A stretch of 64,000 nt of DNA. It comes from Oreohelix idahoensis (Eukaryota > Mollusca > Gastropoda > Stylommatophora > Oreohelicidae). Shown here piece after piece: positions 46,331 through 56,225 of the stretch. Each line of letters begins with the position of its first letter. Position 1 is the stretch's first letter. The stretch covers positions 124,001-188,000 of the forward strand of contig JAMPIV010014153.1 of NCBI GenBank assembly GCA_024509875.1. Reading direction: 5' to 3'. Below the pieces are notes generated by a model, which did no database searches, was not told the origin of the DNA, and saw only the letters and a list, made by a program, of their open reading frames with translations. The position numbers were made by a program, and so were the translations under genes.

Positions 46331-47814
46331 TTATAACATAAATGGTAGTTATTATTTTAATTTAAACATTTTTTTTTTAAGAACTCAGTAGCTCATTCAG
46401 CTTTTGTTGTGTAGATCGAATGTGAAGATGATACGTTATACATCTCTTTCATTATTAGCGGATACAATCACAATATACAATCACAATATACAAACACAAT
46501 ATACAGGTTTAATACATACAGTACTAATTTGGTGCATTTAACGTCTTTGTCATACGCCGGTTAGAACAAGTCTGCCTAAACTGACCTATTGCTAGCAGTA
46601 AATATTTTGGCTGGGGAATGGGTGGGGCTGGGGGTTTACTGTGAGTGGTGTTTGTGGGAGGGTAGATGGGGGAGGTTGTAGGTAATTAGAGAGGAATGAC
46701 TTCTAGTTTCAGACGAAGGTGGTTCCTGTGGTTACGTGGTTTGGAATCGTGGTTCAAACCGATGGTTCCAGACTCCGTAAGTCGTGCTTCCTGTCTCGTG
46801 AACAGCATTGACTGCGCGCTATCTGAAACTATCGGTTGTCTATAGATGTTGATACAAACAACACAGTTAACTTCCGGTAGTTACGAGTTAACAATGAAGG
46901 ACATCAATGACATTTGTGATTTAAAAAAAAAAAAACAAAAGACGTTTGATTTTATCGCCAAGCCGCTGCAGATTTTAGTTACGAGAGTATATATAGGCCT
47001 ACAATTTAAATTCTGCTGGCCATTAATTGTCTAGGTAAGACGCTGTATTCTCTCATTTTGATAACATCTCAGTAATAATTAACCGATAAACTCAAACAAA
47101 CAGTCCGGTTGTAGTTAGTGTTGTATTGTACCGATAAGACAATGTACTTACTGTGTGACGATAATGCCTATATTTAGATCTGGAACTTTTAGAGATGAAA
47201 AATCAATGTGGAAATAAGGCTATATTACAGAGTGAATAAATACAAGACGTTGTACTAGAAGTTAATTTACTTTATTATTCTATTTTTGTACTCACTCTGC
47301 CTTTTTATCAGTAGCCTAATCATTCAGAGGTGAGCCTGCAGTTTTATATTTTATGCAGGTAAAGTTACATTTTTTTTCTTCTTGTGAGTTGTGCAGGCTG
47401 TGTGTAGATATTTTATTTTTTTGCTTAATTTGAAATAGCAGTGGAAGTATTAAACATATAGTGCTAAAATGTAGTACTTGTCTGACATATTGTGATATTC
47501 AGTTTTTTATAGCTGGTAAATGTTAACGATTTAAATATAATTTACCGACAAAATGGCATAGTGCTGAGGTGTGTTAGAACGGGGATTGATTACGCATTAC
47601 GTTGAAATGTTGGTGATGACTCGTGCAGTTTCTAATCATTTACATCAGGAAACAGGAAACTAAAATGCTCGTGGTAACCAAATTGAACGAACTTAGTAGA
47701 TTCTAGCCGAGCGTTCAGCATTATCTAGTGTAAGCTGTTAACATAACTGAACAGAAAGACTATATGAAAGACTTGTCACATTCATAGCTAATTCTGTGAA
47801 TCTTGGACAGTAAT
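46331..47814. other. Upstream region of candidate exon; no clear element
   Basis: The largest stretch without any repeat match I can see. It holds a G-rich tract (GGGTGGGGCTGGGGG at about 46621) and a run of A at 46923. It may contain regulatory DNA for the exon at 47815, but no promoter motif could be fixed. Confidence 0.35.
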
Positions 47815-48369
47815 ATGCCAAACAGCATGAAATATCAGGAAAGTTGCTGCAGCCAGTTTTTGGTCACCTTAGAGACTGCTAGTTCAGTATTCGATGATTT
47901 GACAGGGCTGGTTGAGTCTCATAATAACCATTTTCACCACAGTCAACAGTGTAGGCGGCAAGTCATCGAGTGTCACAGTCAACACAAACAACATTCAGGC
48001 CAACAACCATTAGAATGTCAGCCCGCTCCAGACAATAGATCACTATCATCGTCTCCGAAACTTGACCGGTCATGTGCACTCCCGGACGTTCCTGAATCAG
48101 AGTATGGGAAATTAGGCATTTCTTGTACCGAGAACCACAGCGATAAGGCTGTATACACTTGCCAGACATATACAGTTTCCTGTAATGAAATTTGCCCCCT
48201 CGAGAGACGTCCTGCTTCCAAGAGGAGTAGGTCATGGTTCCTCCATGGCTGCGCCCTATCTCATCTAATAGGTCTGACAGTCTGCCTTCTCGTGTTTGTT
48301 GGATACTCCGAGTCCAGACCGCTAAGTGAAGCAGAGAAAAGATACAGAGAACTTCATACTCACACTGTG
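47815..48369 (+). CDS. Candidate first coding exon, membrane-anchored or secreted protein
   Basis: I do not recognise this protein. From the ATG at 47815 (AATATGC context) the frame runs 185 codons to a strong splice donor, GTG|GTAAGT at 48370, ending exactly on a codon. The first 140 residues are hydrophilic, with about a dozen Cys and many His, Gln and Ser. Then comes a basic stretch, RRPASKRSRSW, directly before a hydrophobic segment, CALSHLIGLTVCLLVFVGYS (about residues 150-169), and a short polar tail SRPLSEAEKRYRELHTHTV. Basic-then-hydrophobic order suggests a signal anchor with the N-terminus in the cytosol, or a late signal peptide cleaved near SES. No transposon motif is present, so this is the best host-gene candidate. 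The downstream exon is not in view. Confidence 0.5.
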
Positions 48370-48375
48370 GTAAGT

Positions 48376-48829
48376 TTTGTGTTCACTACGTGTTGTCACG
48401 TGTTATCTATTCACAACATTCACTTTCTATTCAGACTTGTACTTTCACCCATGTTGACTTCCATTGTAACTGTTCCCCCCATTTGGCTGGTTAGCAACTG
48501 GTGTAATGAACTTTATTATGTCATTATCCACTCTCCCTGTTAAATGAAAAGTTTGATCGCCTGTAGGTAGATTCAAACCTACTCTCTTCTAAATGAATTT
48601 CTTTGAGAGGGCTTGGCTGTCTTAACATTTACTTGAACATTGAGATATTCTGACAACAGTCAACAAACCCCGTCGTTCGGCTAATGTGTCATATCAATTA
48701 TTGTTTTTCAGGTGCGCAAGCTATTCTTCTCTATGTCGTCCTCTATCTGGTTTTCCTTCATTTTTGTCCAGTTGTCCCGATATATTCCAGCTTTATTCCG
48801 ATCATAACATGCCCAAAGAAAGTGGATTT
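48376..48829. other. Putative intron sequence; nothing recognised
   Basis: Follows the donor site of the candidate exon. TTGTTTTTCAG|GTGCG at about 48701-48712 looks like a splice acceptor, but the open frame beyond leads into the 24-bp repeat and LINE remnant, so I do not call an exon. Confidence 0.4.
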
Positions 48830-49050
48830 CTTCCTTCTAACAAGAGGAATAAGCTTCCTTCTAACAAGAGAAATAAGCTTCCTTCTAACAAGAGGAATAA
48901 GCTTCCTTCTAACAAGAGGAATAAGCTTCCTTCTAACAAGAGAAATAAGCTTCCTTCTAACAAGAGGAATAAGCTTCCTTCTAACAAGAGAAATAAGCTT
49001 CCTTCTAACAAGAGGAATAAGCTTCCTTCTAACAAGAGGAATAAGCTTCC
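48830..49050. repeat. 24-bp minisatellite, about nine copies
   Basis: The unit is CTTCCTTCTAACAAGAGGAA plus TAAG, with an A/G variant. Because 24 is a multiple of three, plus-strand frames give repeated SNKRNKLP and the minus strand repeated GSLFLLLE. It abuts a minus-strand LINE remnant and seems to have expanded from that LINE's own sequence. Confidence 0.93.
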
Positions 49051-49235
49051 TTTACGCATTTGCCTCTTCCACGACATTCTCATCACTTTGTTTAGCTTCT
49101 GTCCATGGTATTTTTAACATTCTTCTATAAAACCGCATCTCTGAGGCCTCAAGTGCTTTTCCTACTTGTTTGCTAATTGTACATGACTCACTTCCGTATA
49201 TCAGGATTGGTTCTGTATAACGCCAAAGAACCCTT
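49051..49235 (-). mobile_element. LINE-G remnant
   Basis: The minus-strand translation gives TEPILIYGSESCTISKQVGK, then EMRFYRRMLKIPW and SDENVVEEANA, the conserved block downstream of RT in many LINEs. A stop and then the 24-bp repeat follow where the next block should be. Confidence 0.72.
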
Positions 49236-50101
49236 TCTTACTTCCATTGACAAAGAATTGTTGCATAAAATACCCCACTGCGGGTAAGCCCCCGTATAGG
49301 ATAGGTTAAGTTTCGAATAGGCCTACGTGTAAACCCAAGCAATCACGATTCGCCAGAAGTAGGTAGGCATAGACTGTTCCATGTGAAGCCTCTCGTCAGT
49401 TCGCGATAAACACCGATACCGCCTCAACCTCGTTCTGTTTTAATCAGAAGAGCACATCTGTTAACACGGATGCCCTTGCGTGTGAAATGCTTGCGCTACA
49501 TCTCTTTCCCCCACCCACGCCAGTTTTCCTCCTGTTTGTATCCATGAATAAACAGCCGCCTGCACACACAGCGCCGGATCTATCCGAGATGGAAAATCTG
49601 ATTACGGCATTAAGAATTAGGTCACTTGTATATATGTCATGCGCGTTCTGAGTGACGTATTCAGGGAAGTTAATTCAGAGATGTAAACACAAGCCCGCAA
49701 AGTTATCGGAAGATAAAAACAGGAAACACTGCCAGTTAACTAATAAAAATAAATATTTTACATGAAATGAATTTTACGCTGCTCCCTGTCGGAGTTTTTC
49801 ATTGAAGACTTTATATTTTGACAGTTTTCATTGACCACTAGCTCCTATCTACAGCGACTAGAAAAGCAAGCATCTTTGCCAGCAGTTCTCAACATGTGTC
49901 AGTCTGGCTGTTCACTACGAATTATTGGCTAAAATCTTCGTGTATGTCATATTATACTCGAACTGACTACTGTAGAGGACTATTCCTATTGCTTTAATAC
50001 AATTCAGTTGTTCTCCCCCCCCTCCCCCCCCCCCCCCCCCCGATCCCAGGCAATTTAGAATTAATATACTGTATTGAATTTGCGAAATATATCAGCGTTA
50101 T
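49236..50101. other. No gene; C-rich tract next to element 3
   Basis: Unique-looking DNA. At 50009-50041 there is a run of C with one T; its complement could form a G-quadruplex. The run lies about 65 bp outside the left LTR of element 3. Confidence 0.5.
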
Positions 50102-50695
50102 ACTGCTGTCGTGGTTGAGTTTGAGTGTAGAGTATTTGTCGAGTTGGACAATAGTAGTGAAATCGACAAGGGATAGTGGACTGACAGAGTTATAGATTAC
50201 ACTTTAGATAAGGTGTAAATAGGAGATGGACTTGAGACAACCTGGAAGAAGATTTATTCACAGGATCTCTCTCTCTCCAGGCCTCAACTCACTTTTACTG
50301 TCTAAGCATCTCCGGCTCTCACTCTTTTCTCTTATCATACATAGAGATTCTAGTAAAGAGCTAAAAATACAAATATGGATGGAAAGGTCGTGAACAACGT
50401 ATTAATAAAGGTGTAAACTTTATTAAAGAAGAAAAAGCATGGAATTAATGCATATCATCACAACAACATAAAATTACATCAATAATCAACTAATCATCAA
50501 TAGTCATCAATAATCATATACACCAACAACCACACACACAGATCACCATTTATAAAACCTGTAGAACACAGAGAGATGAAATAACTGAGTGTCAGCCCGT
50601 CCGTTTTCGGGACCATATGAAATAGTCCAGACAGTGTGTTACTTGTAGATCCTTCGTGAGGGACTATGCCTACAAAACTGTCCTTGTTGGTACTA

Positions 50696-51619
50696 TCATT
50701 GGTGACTCCCCCCTACTGGCGCGAGGTGGGCTGGGGGACGCTGTTTATCTCCTGCAGACCAACTGAATGAACTTAGCGACAGCCTGTCCGCTTTCGGGGA
50801 CCAAGGGGAATAGCTCCAGTAAGTGGTTTTTTCGTATATATCCGCCATCGGTGATGGAATTAACCTGAATAAAATCACTGTATAGGCGCTATCGTTGGTG
50901 ACCGCTACTCGCGAGAGGGGGGCTGGAACTCTGTCCATAGATGGCTGTTCATACGTGCGAGGTTTTAAGTATCCAGAAAATACACCAGAAGAAGTCACTT
51001 GAGGACAAAGAGACCCAGGCGCGCTTATCCGGCGCAAGGCTCCGCTTGGCTGTAAATCCTGTTTAAACTGGTTTGGCTGTGGTTTGCTGAGTGCCCCGTT
51101 TAGGCACAAAAAGGCGGGTGATATGGAATTCTGCTATAGGCATGCTGGGCGGGTTTGATATTCTGGAAGCCGCGATGCTCTGGCTGGTAATCCAATAGGC
51201 GAGTAGAGAGCTACTACTGCATTTGGCGATTCCAGATTTTGCGTTGGCTCCGTTGCACTGCGTGAGCTTAACTTGGCGTTGACAAAAAAGGGGTTTTGAT
51301 TCAGGAACGGGGTTGACGATTCGTTGCTAGATGTATACAGAAACCCTCTAGATCGAAGAGTATATGACTTTCTTCGCCTGACTGAAGTCTGCTCTAGCGA
51401 TTCGGTCTTCCTGAAACTGAGACCCAAAAAGAGACACCCTTTTACTTCAAGCAAATAATAAATCACACTAACTTTATACAGAAAGTTTCGCTCCGCTATG
51501 GGATTAAATTTATTGTAGTTATTGCTATGATAGTTTAGGGCTGTCTTTAACCATGTCTCCTGTTCCTTAAAAATATCAATTATCAACACGCGCCCGCATA
51601 GGCTTAATATCTTTTGCAC
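50696..51619 (-). other. Long open region inside element 3 LTR, one in-frame TAG
   Basis: On the minus strand 161 codons (51134-51619) and 137 codons (50696-51109) lie in the same frame with a TAG between them. The same arrangement is in the right LTR (57252-57737 and 56787-57227). Neither half starts with ATG and no motif is visible. Since both LTRs derive from one template, the shared TAG is not independent evidence of selection. Probably chance, possibly a relic of a captured gene. Confidence 0.3.
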
Positions 51620-52207
51620 CCCCAGGTACCTGTCAGTAAATGTTCTGACATCAAAAATCTACTCCTCTTCTCCCAATCTCAACATACAGGAAACCTAACC
51701 TGTAGTTACAGTTAGATGAATATGCTTATTCATCTTACAACATTAAATGAATTTACATAAACAGATTACAGCATTTGACATTACACAAATAAATCGTATG
51801 TCCCCTTTGGAAAATATATTAGCATTCCACAAAATGAGTACAAAGAAAATGCAATGTTCTTGGTATAATAATACAGTTGTGGCTAGATCATACGATATAA
51901 TTATATCTATGCCTGGTGACTGCTTTCAGTGAAAGTTATAGACTAGTGCCTAGCCACACAAGTAAGCATAAAATGATCCTCCCTTGCCACTAGAAATATC
52001 TATCAAAAGGAATAAGTGACTATCTCCTATAATCCAGAGTTATTACCTGCATCTCACTATTCAGTTTTAAAGTGAACAATCCACACCTGACATTATCTTA
52101 CAGAAATGACAGTTAATTTTGCTGACTCTTAACCCAATGGTAAGCATTCGTGGACTGATTCTACGCCTAATATCTGTTATTGTAAGTTTAACATTTAACC
52201 CATGATA

Positions 52208-52549
52208 GGGAGCCGCGCTAGCGTAGTGGTTACAACACCGCTCTGGTGACCGGGTGATACAGGATCAAACCCGGGCGACGGCATTTGAGGATTTTTCGTC
52301 GACCGGGATTTGGACTGGATTAACTCGAGACCTGGCGTAGACATTTGAAGGAGTGTCGTCGACCAGGGACTGGCGGCTCCTGAGCCGACCCAGCTGCAAT
52401 GGGTACCTCCGAAATCGGCGAGTATATGCCTGAATGGCGAGGGACACCTGTCTCTGTACAAGAAATAAAGGGATACTCACGTAAAATCAATGTCAGGTTA
52501 GACATAAAATAATAACCTGAGATTTCGCCTCGAGTATTAGCGGGCGAAC

Positions 52550-52590
<41 letters not shown>
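52208..52590 (+). mobile_element. tRNA-related SINE inside the LTR
   Basis: The head GGGAGCCGCGCTAGCGTAGT is close to the other SINE heads in this window; the B-box (GGATCAAACCCGG) is weaker. It ends in about 40 A. The target duplication AACCCATGATA is perfect (52197-52207 and 52591-52601). The right LTR at about 58316 has the empty site, so the SINE arrived after element 3. Confidence 0.93.
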
Positions 52591-52594
<4 letters not shown>

Positions 52595-53384
52595 CATGAT
52601 AAACCGTAACAGTTTAAGCACCACTTAATAGGCCGTAGACAGCGCTACCTTATCACTGAATAAATTACTAGGAGAAGTCCTCAGAAATAAATTCACTTTC
52701 CTAACAGATATATAAAAGCTAACATGAATCTAATATGATAATTATAAGATATGTCAACTCACCCCGAAAATGACTAGAACATAGGCAAACACATTCTAGT
52801 ACTGTGTTAAAGTTTGCCTTATCTCATGATGGTCATCTACGGGCCAGGAAAATTTACGAATGTCTTTGTCTATTAAAACCAGTCTACTCTTATAGATCAC
52901 AAGGGACGCTCCCCCCGGACACCTGGCGTGCTTATTTCTACAGAAGTTCGGCGAAAGACGTAATCTAGAGTAAGACAAAAGAAATCGTGCGAAAGTTCCC
53001 CAGGTAGAGAAATGCATAACATTATGCTCTATCTTGTCTAAGGGCAAAAACCCAAAGACTGACCGCGGGTTTGTCTCCCCCTGTTTCCAGGATGCATAAT
53101 ATTATGATCCGAAGCAGCGTTCTGGAAGCCAAACACAGGGACCATTTTGCTCGTGATCAAAAGCTTTAAACGTAAGAGATATTCCCCTGGTCAGACCAGG
53201 TGCGGCTTAGATAATATTATCGTTCGCTGATTCTACAGGCCGGAACGTAACCAAACCTCGGGTGGGGCTTTCGAAGGTGAAAAATGAAAGAAAGAAGAAT
53301 ACAAAATGACGAGGAAAACCAGGACATTCAAAAAGTAATCAAATTATGGACAAGATGGTAAAATAGATTATCGGTCACGTGACA

Positions 53385-53411
53385 AGTCCCCCCCCCCCCC
53401 CCTCCCCCCCT
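53385..53411 (-). promoter_or_regulatory. Polypurine tract (element 3)
   Basis: On the minus strand AAAGGGGGGGAGG is followed by a long G run and ACT, immediately before the LTR start TGTCACG. It is exceptionally G-rich and could also form a G-quadruplex. Confidence 0.85.
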
Positions 53412-55526
53412 TTAAAGTTCGAGGAATACGGACAAAAATGACAGTAATTTATCTTTTCCATCGATGTCCGTTACATGTCGTAAGAACCTTCTATAATCAT
53501 AACCAAAATCGTATCCAATTTCTGTCAGTACTGTATGACTAGCTCCGAGTTCATTTCGTTTCTTCCCTCTGTCTAATAGACGTTCAGCGAATGGGATTTT
53601 GCGAGGCCAGTCGGCACTGACGCCCTTCGTTTCCGTGTGAACCTGACCTTGCTTCCGCAATTTGCTGTGCCTGTTTATGGTCCGGAAAATTATCCGCACC
53701 TGTTGTGGTTTTCGGACCTGCCTGAACTCACTGGCCACTGCGTAGATAATCCGCCTGCTATGCGCGGTGAAATCATTGTTGGGCTCAGGCTGCTTATGTA
53801 TATATTTACCTGTCACGGGCGTGGCCTTGAATAACCCTCTATAGCTGCAGTCTATCCGGATTTTTCGCGCGCGTGTAACCCTAGTTGGTAAATAAAGCCG
53901 TTCGTTGGCCGAAGAAATGCTAGCATTTTCCTTCTGCCTCTCCACACCTACTCCCCTGTTTCGGTGGGAGCATTGATCAATCTTCAGACCTGTGCCCTCT
54001 AAAGGTGGATCTGGAGCTTTCCTTGCCTTGCCAGTCACAACTCTGGCTTGGTCAACGGAAATGATCAAGTTGCTCTGTAATGGCCTGGCGGAGGCGACTA
54101 CTGTGCTGTCCATCAGTGGGGTTGCGACCACTGGAATAATGCGATTTGAATGAGAGAACTCAGCTGCCTGAAGCAGAGAGTCATCGATCGCATTCTGGGG
54201 TTCTTCTAAATCATAACAGATTTCCGTAGCTTCTATCCGTAGAGAAAGATAGGTAATGTCTGCGAGTTGCAGAGTTTGTTGAGTCGCTTTACCGGTACTA
54301 GCATGACGTGAGCCAAGGCTCTTAACAATGGCTCCTTGTACAGTAGTAAGGCAGCTTTTCTCACTGTCTTCTGCCCTGAGAAGTGTGAGAGACTCAAATG
54401 GAATACCAGGGATCCCTTCGCCTGGAACCCTGTGTCCACCATAAACGTCAACTTTGCCCTCCCCTGAGGAAGTTACTGGCGTCAGTTGAACTTTGTCCTG
54501 CAATGCGAGATCCACTTCCTGGTTGACAGGCCCCGCAGACTGCATGCAAAAGACTGGACGGTTTGAGATCCCGTTAGATCGCGAAGTGCCCGAGAAAAAA
54601 CTCTCGGCGTGTTTTTCCAAAGTTCCTTGGAACGGTTTGGAAAGTTTAACCCTTTTAGCAGGCGACTTATTCTTGCACCTTTTAAGCTCAGGGTGATAAG
54701 AGGAGCGGCGCCTCCATTCTACGATCGTTGAGTTGGAGGGATGCGCCTCTGCATATGGTTTTTCGCTGTCCGGCCGGGAATCTTGCGAAATATAACGTGA
54801 TAGGGTGTGGCTCCCTTTTCTCGACGTCACGTGTCGGTTAGGTGCTGCTCGGTCTGGAGCGTGAGAGGCTCGGGGTTCGCCGCTTGCCAGACGGGAACAA
54901 TCCGTATTACAATGCTTGTTAGCACCTCTCTCACCTTTGTGCAGTTTCCATGCCTGGGAACGTTGCGTAATTTTCCCCGTGGCCTTAGGTCTGCTATCCC
55001 GACGTAAATTCTTTCCTTGTTTGGGCTTCGGATCCAAGTCCAAAGGAAAGTCAATTTTCTGGAGTTGGGGTTCGGTTTTAGCAGGCAAGTTTTCTTTCAT
55101 GGGCGCAAGGTTTGCAGGGGCGTTGACCGTTAAGGTCACAGTAGAAGGGGAAGTAGAGTGACTACATTTAGTATCTGTTTCCACCCTCCGAATTTGGCTA
55201 TCCAGTTCATTCATTCTGATTTGGTGTAGCCTGTCCCTTTCTTGTCGCTCTATTTCCAATTGCTTGTCCCGTTCTTGTTTTTGCTTTTCCCTTTGCTTCT
55301 CATCTTCTATCACTTCTTCTACATACTGTCGGGTGAATGCTTCACTCTCCCCAGTTTGTTTACAGGACCATGCCAAGATTAAACGGCTGTCAAACCAATT
55401 GTCTACCTCGTATAGATCCTGCAGGCTTACTGCAAATTCTAGAAAGGGCTGGATTTCGCTATCCTTGTACTCCATGTACTTAGCTACCTCGAGGGCAATC
55501 CTATGCACTTTATCTAGATCGGCCAT
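53412..55526 (-). CDS. Element 3 ORF: Gag-like coiled coil, remainder unknown
   Basis: 704 codons without interruption from the ATG at 55526 (ATAATGG context); an upstream GTG would add seven. Residues 1-35 (MADLDKVHRIALEVAKYMEY) resemble the Gag starts of elements 1 and 2. Residues about 70-120 form a Glu/Gln/Arg/Lys coiled coil (KQREKQKQERDKQLEIERQE). The remaining 580 residues are basic and Ser/Pro-rich, and contain no CCHC knuckle, DTG protease, HHCC, D,D-35-E or xxDD motif. The stop lies directly before the polypurine tract. Such a long open frame in an element without enzymes suggests that the protein is useful to it, perhaps for packaging. That function is inferred. Confidence 0.6.
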   Translation of the reverse strand: MADLDKVHRIALEVAKYMEYKDSEIQPFLEFAVSLQDLYEVDNWFDSRLILAWSCKQTGESEAFTRQYVEEVIEDEKQREKQKQERDKQLEIERQERDRLHQIRMNELDSQIRRVETDTKCSHSTSPSTVTLTVNAPANLAPMKENLPAKTEPQLQKIDFPLDLDPKPKQGKNLRRDSRPKATGKITQRSQAWKLHKGERGANKHCNTDCSRLASGEPRASHAPDRAAPNRHVTSRKGSHTLSRYISQDSRPDSEKPYAEAHPSNSTIVEWRRRSSYHPELKRCKNKSPAKRVKLSKPFQGTLEKHAESFFSGTSRSNGISNRPVFCMQSAGPVNQEVDLALQDKVQLTPVTSSGEGKVDVYGGHRVPGEGIPGIPFESLTLLRAEDSEKSCLTTVQGAIVKSLGSRHASTGKATQQTLQLADITYLSLRIEATEICYDLEEPQNAIDDSLLQAAEFSHSNRIIPVVATPLMDSTVVASARPLQSNLIISVDQARVVTGKARKAPDPPLEGTGLKIDQCSHRNRGVGVERQKENASISSANERLYLPTRVTRARKIRIDCSYRGLFKATPVTGKYIHKQPEPNNDFTAHSRRIIYAVASEFRQVRKPQQVRIIFRTINRHSKLRKQGQVHTETKGVSADWPRKIPFAERLLDRGKKRNELGASHTVLTEIGYDFGYDYRRFLRHVTDIDGKDKLLSFLSVFLEL

Positions 55527-56205
55527 TATATCAGGGTGAGCAAACACTATAGAAGAATAGAACCTAGAGATCTTAGTTACCTAGTCCACTAGGTGCTGAT
55601 TAACTTAATAATCAATAAAATCTAGGCTAGCCTGGGAACTTTAAAAAACAAGAAAGTTTGTAGCTACTCTGATCGACAAGCACAAACCCCAAAAAACTCC
55701 AAAAAATGTAAGTGATGTAAAACTTATTACTATCACTTCACCCCAGTTCTGTCAGTACTAAGCTATTGAGAGGATTGGTTACTATCATCCGAATGAACAC
55801 CCTCCCTTGGTACAGATGCGAGCTAGTAACTGACTATCTGTAGCTTCTTATCTCAGATTAAAGAGCTACTCCTGAAAAAATATTAACCCTTAAAAAAAAA
55901 AATTTCTGACTTTTACAACAATAGTCGTCAGATTTGTCAACCAAAAACTCAGCAGTGATACCATCAACCTTTACCAGCTGTCTCATGTGTAGCATGAACA
56001 ATAAATGTAACTAAATATTTATGATTGCTGTGGAGAAAAAACGCTGTTCCGACTTCCTCCAAAAGAAATAGTTCGATATGTCTAGGGGAAAGAAATTCCT
56101 ATAATCTGCCGAACACTAAACTCTAAGAATCAAGATAGAATCTTGTGAGAGATTCCTACCAGACTGCAACCTCATCTGTTGCGATTGCTGCAGATGTAGT
56201 TCAAA
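55527..56205 (-). other. Element 3 untranslated leader
   Basis: Between the primer site and the ORF start on the minus strand, AT-rich, with no open frame of note. Confidence 0.6.
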
Positions 56206-56223
56206 TTCCGCGGCGAGACCCCA
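56206..56223 (-). promoter_or_regulatory. Primer binding site, tRNA-Pro-like (element 3)
   Basis: The plus strand TTCAAATTCCGCGGCGAG, continuing ACCCCA, looks like the T-loop and acceptor end of a tRNA, closest to tRNA-Pro but with one extra base and two changes. The minus-strand site TGGGGTCTCGCCGCGGAA starts two bases after the LTR. Confidence 0.7.
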
Positions 56224-56225
56224 TT

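Larger units (their letters stand above)
50107..53384 (-). repeat. Element 3 left LTR (3' LTR), with SINE
   Basis: Starts TGTCGTGGTTG and ends CACGTGACA. Removing the SINE at 52208-52590 and one 11-bp target copy leaves about 2.88 kb, matching the other LTR. Confidence 0.9.

Noticed and set aside
45135..46341. Long plus-strand open frames (up to 262 codons) rich in SCLSHVIF
   Set aside because: They follow the 31-bp minisatellite; a stop-free unit of length not divisible by three keeps all frames open automatically.
48684..49130. Exon following the candidate gene, encoding SNKRNKLP repeats
   Set aside because: The region is a 24-bp minisatellite next to a minus-strand LINE remnant; the acceptor-like site alone is not enough.
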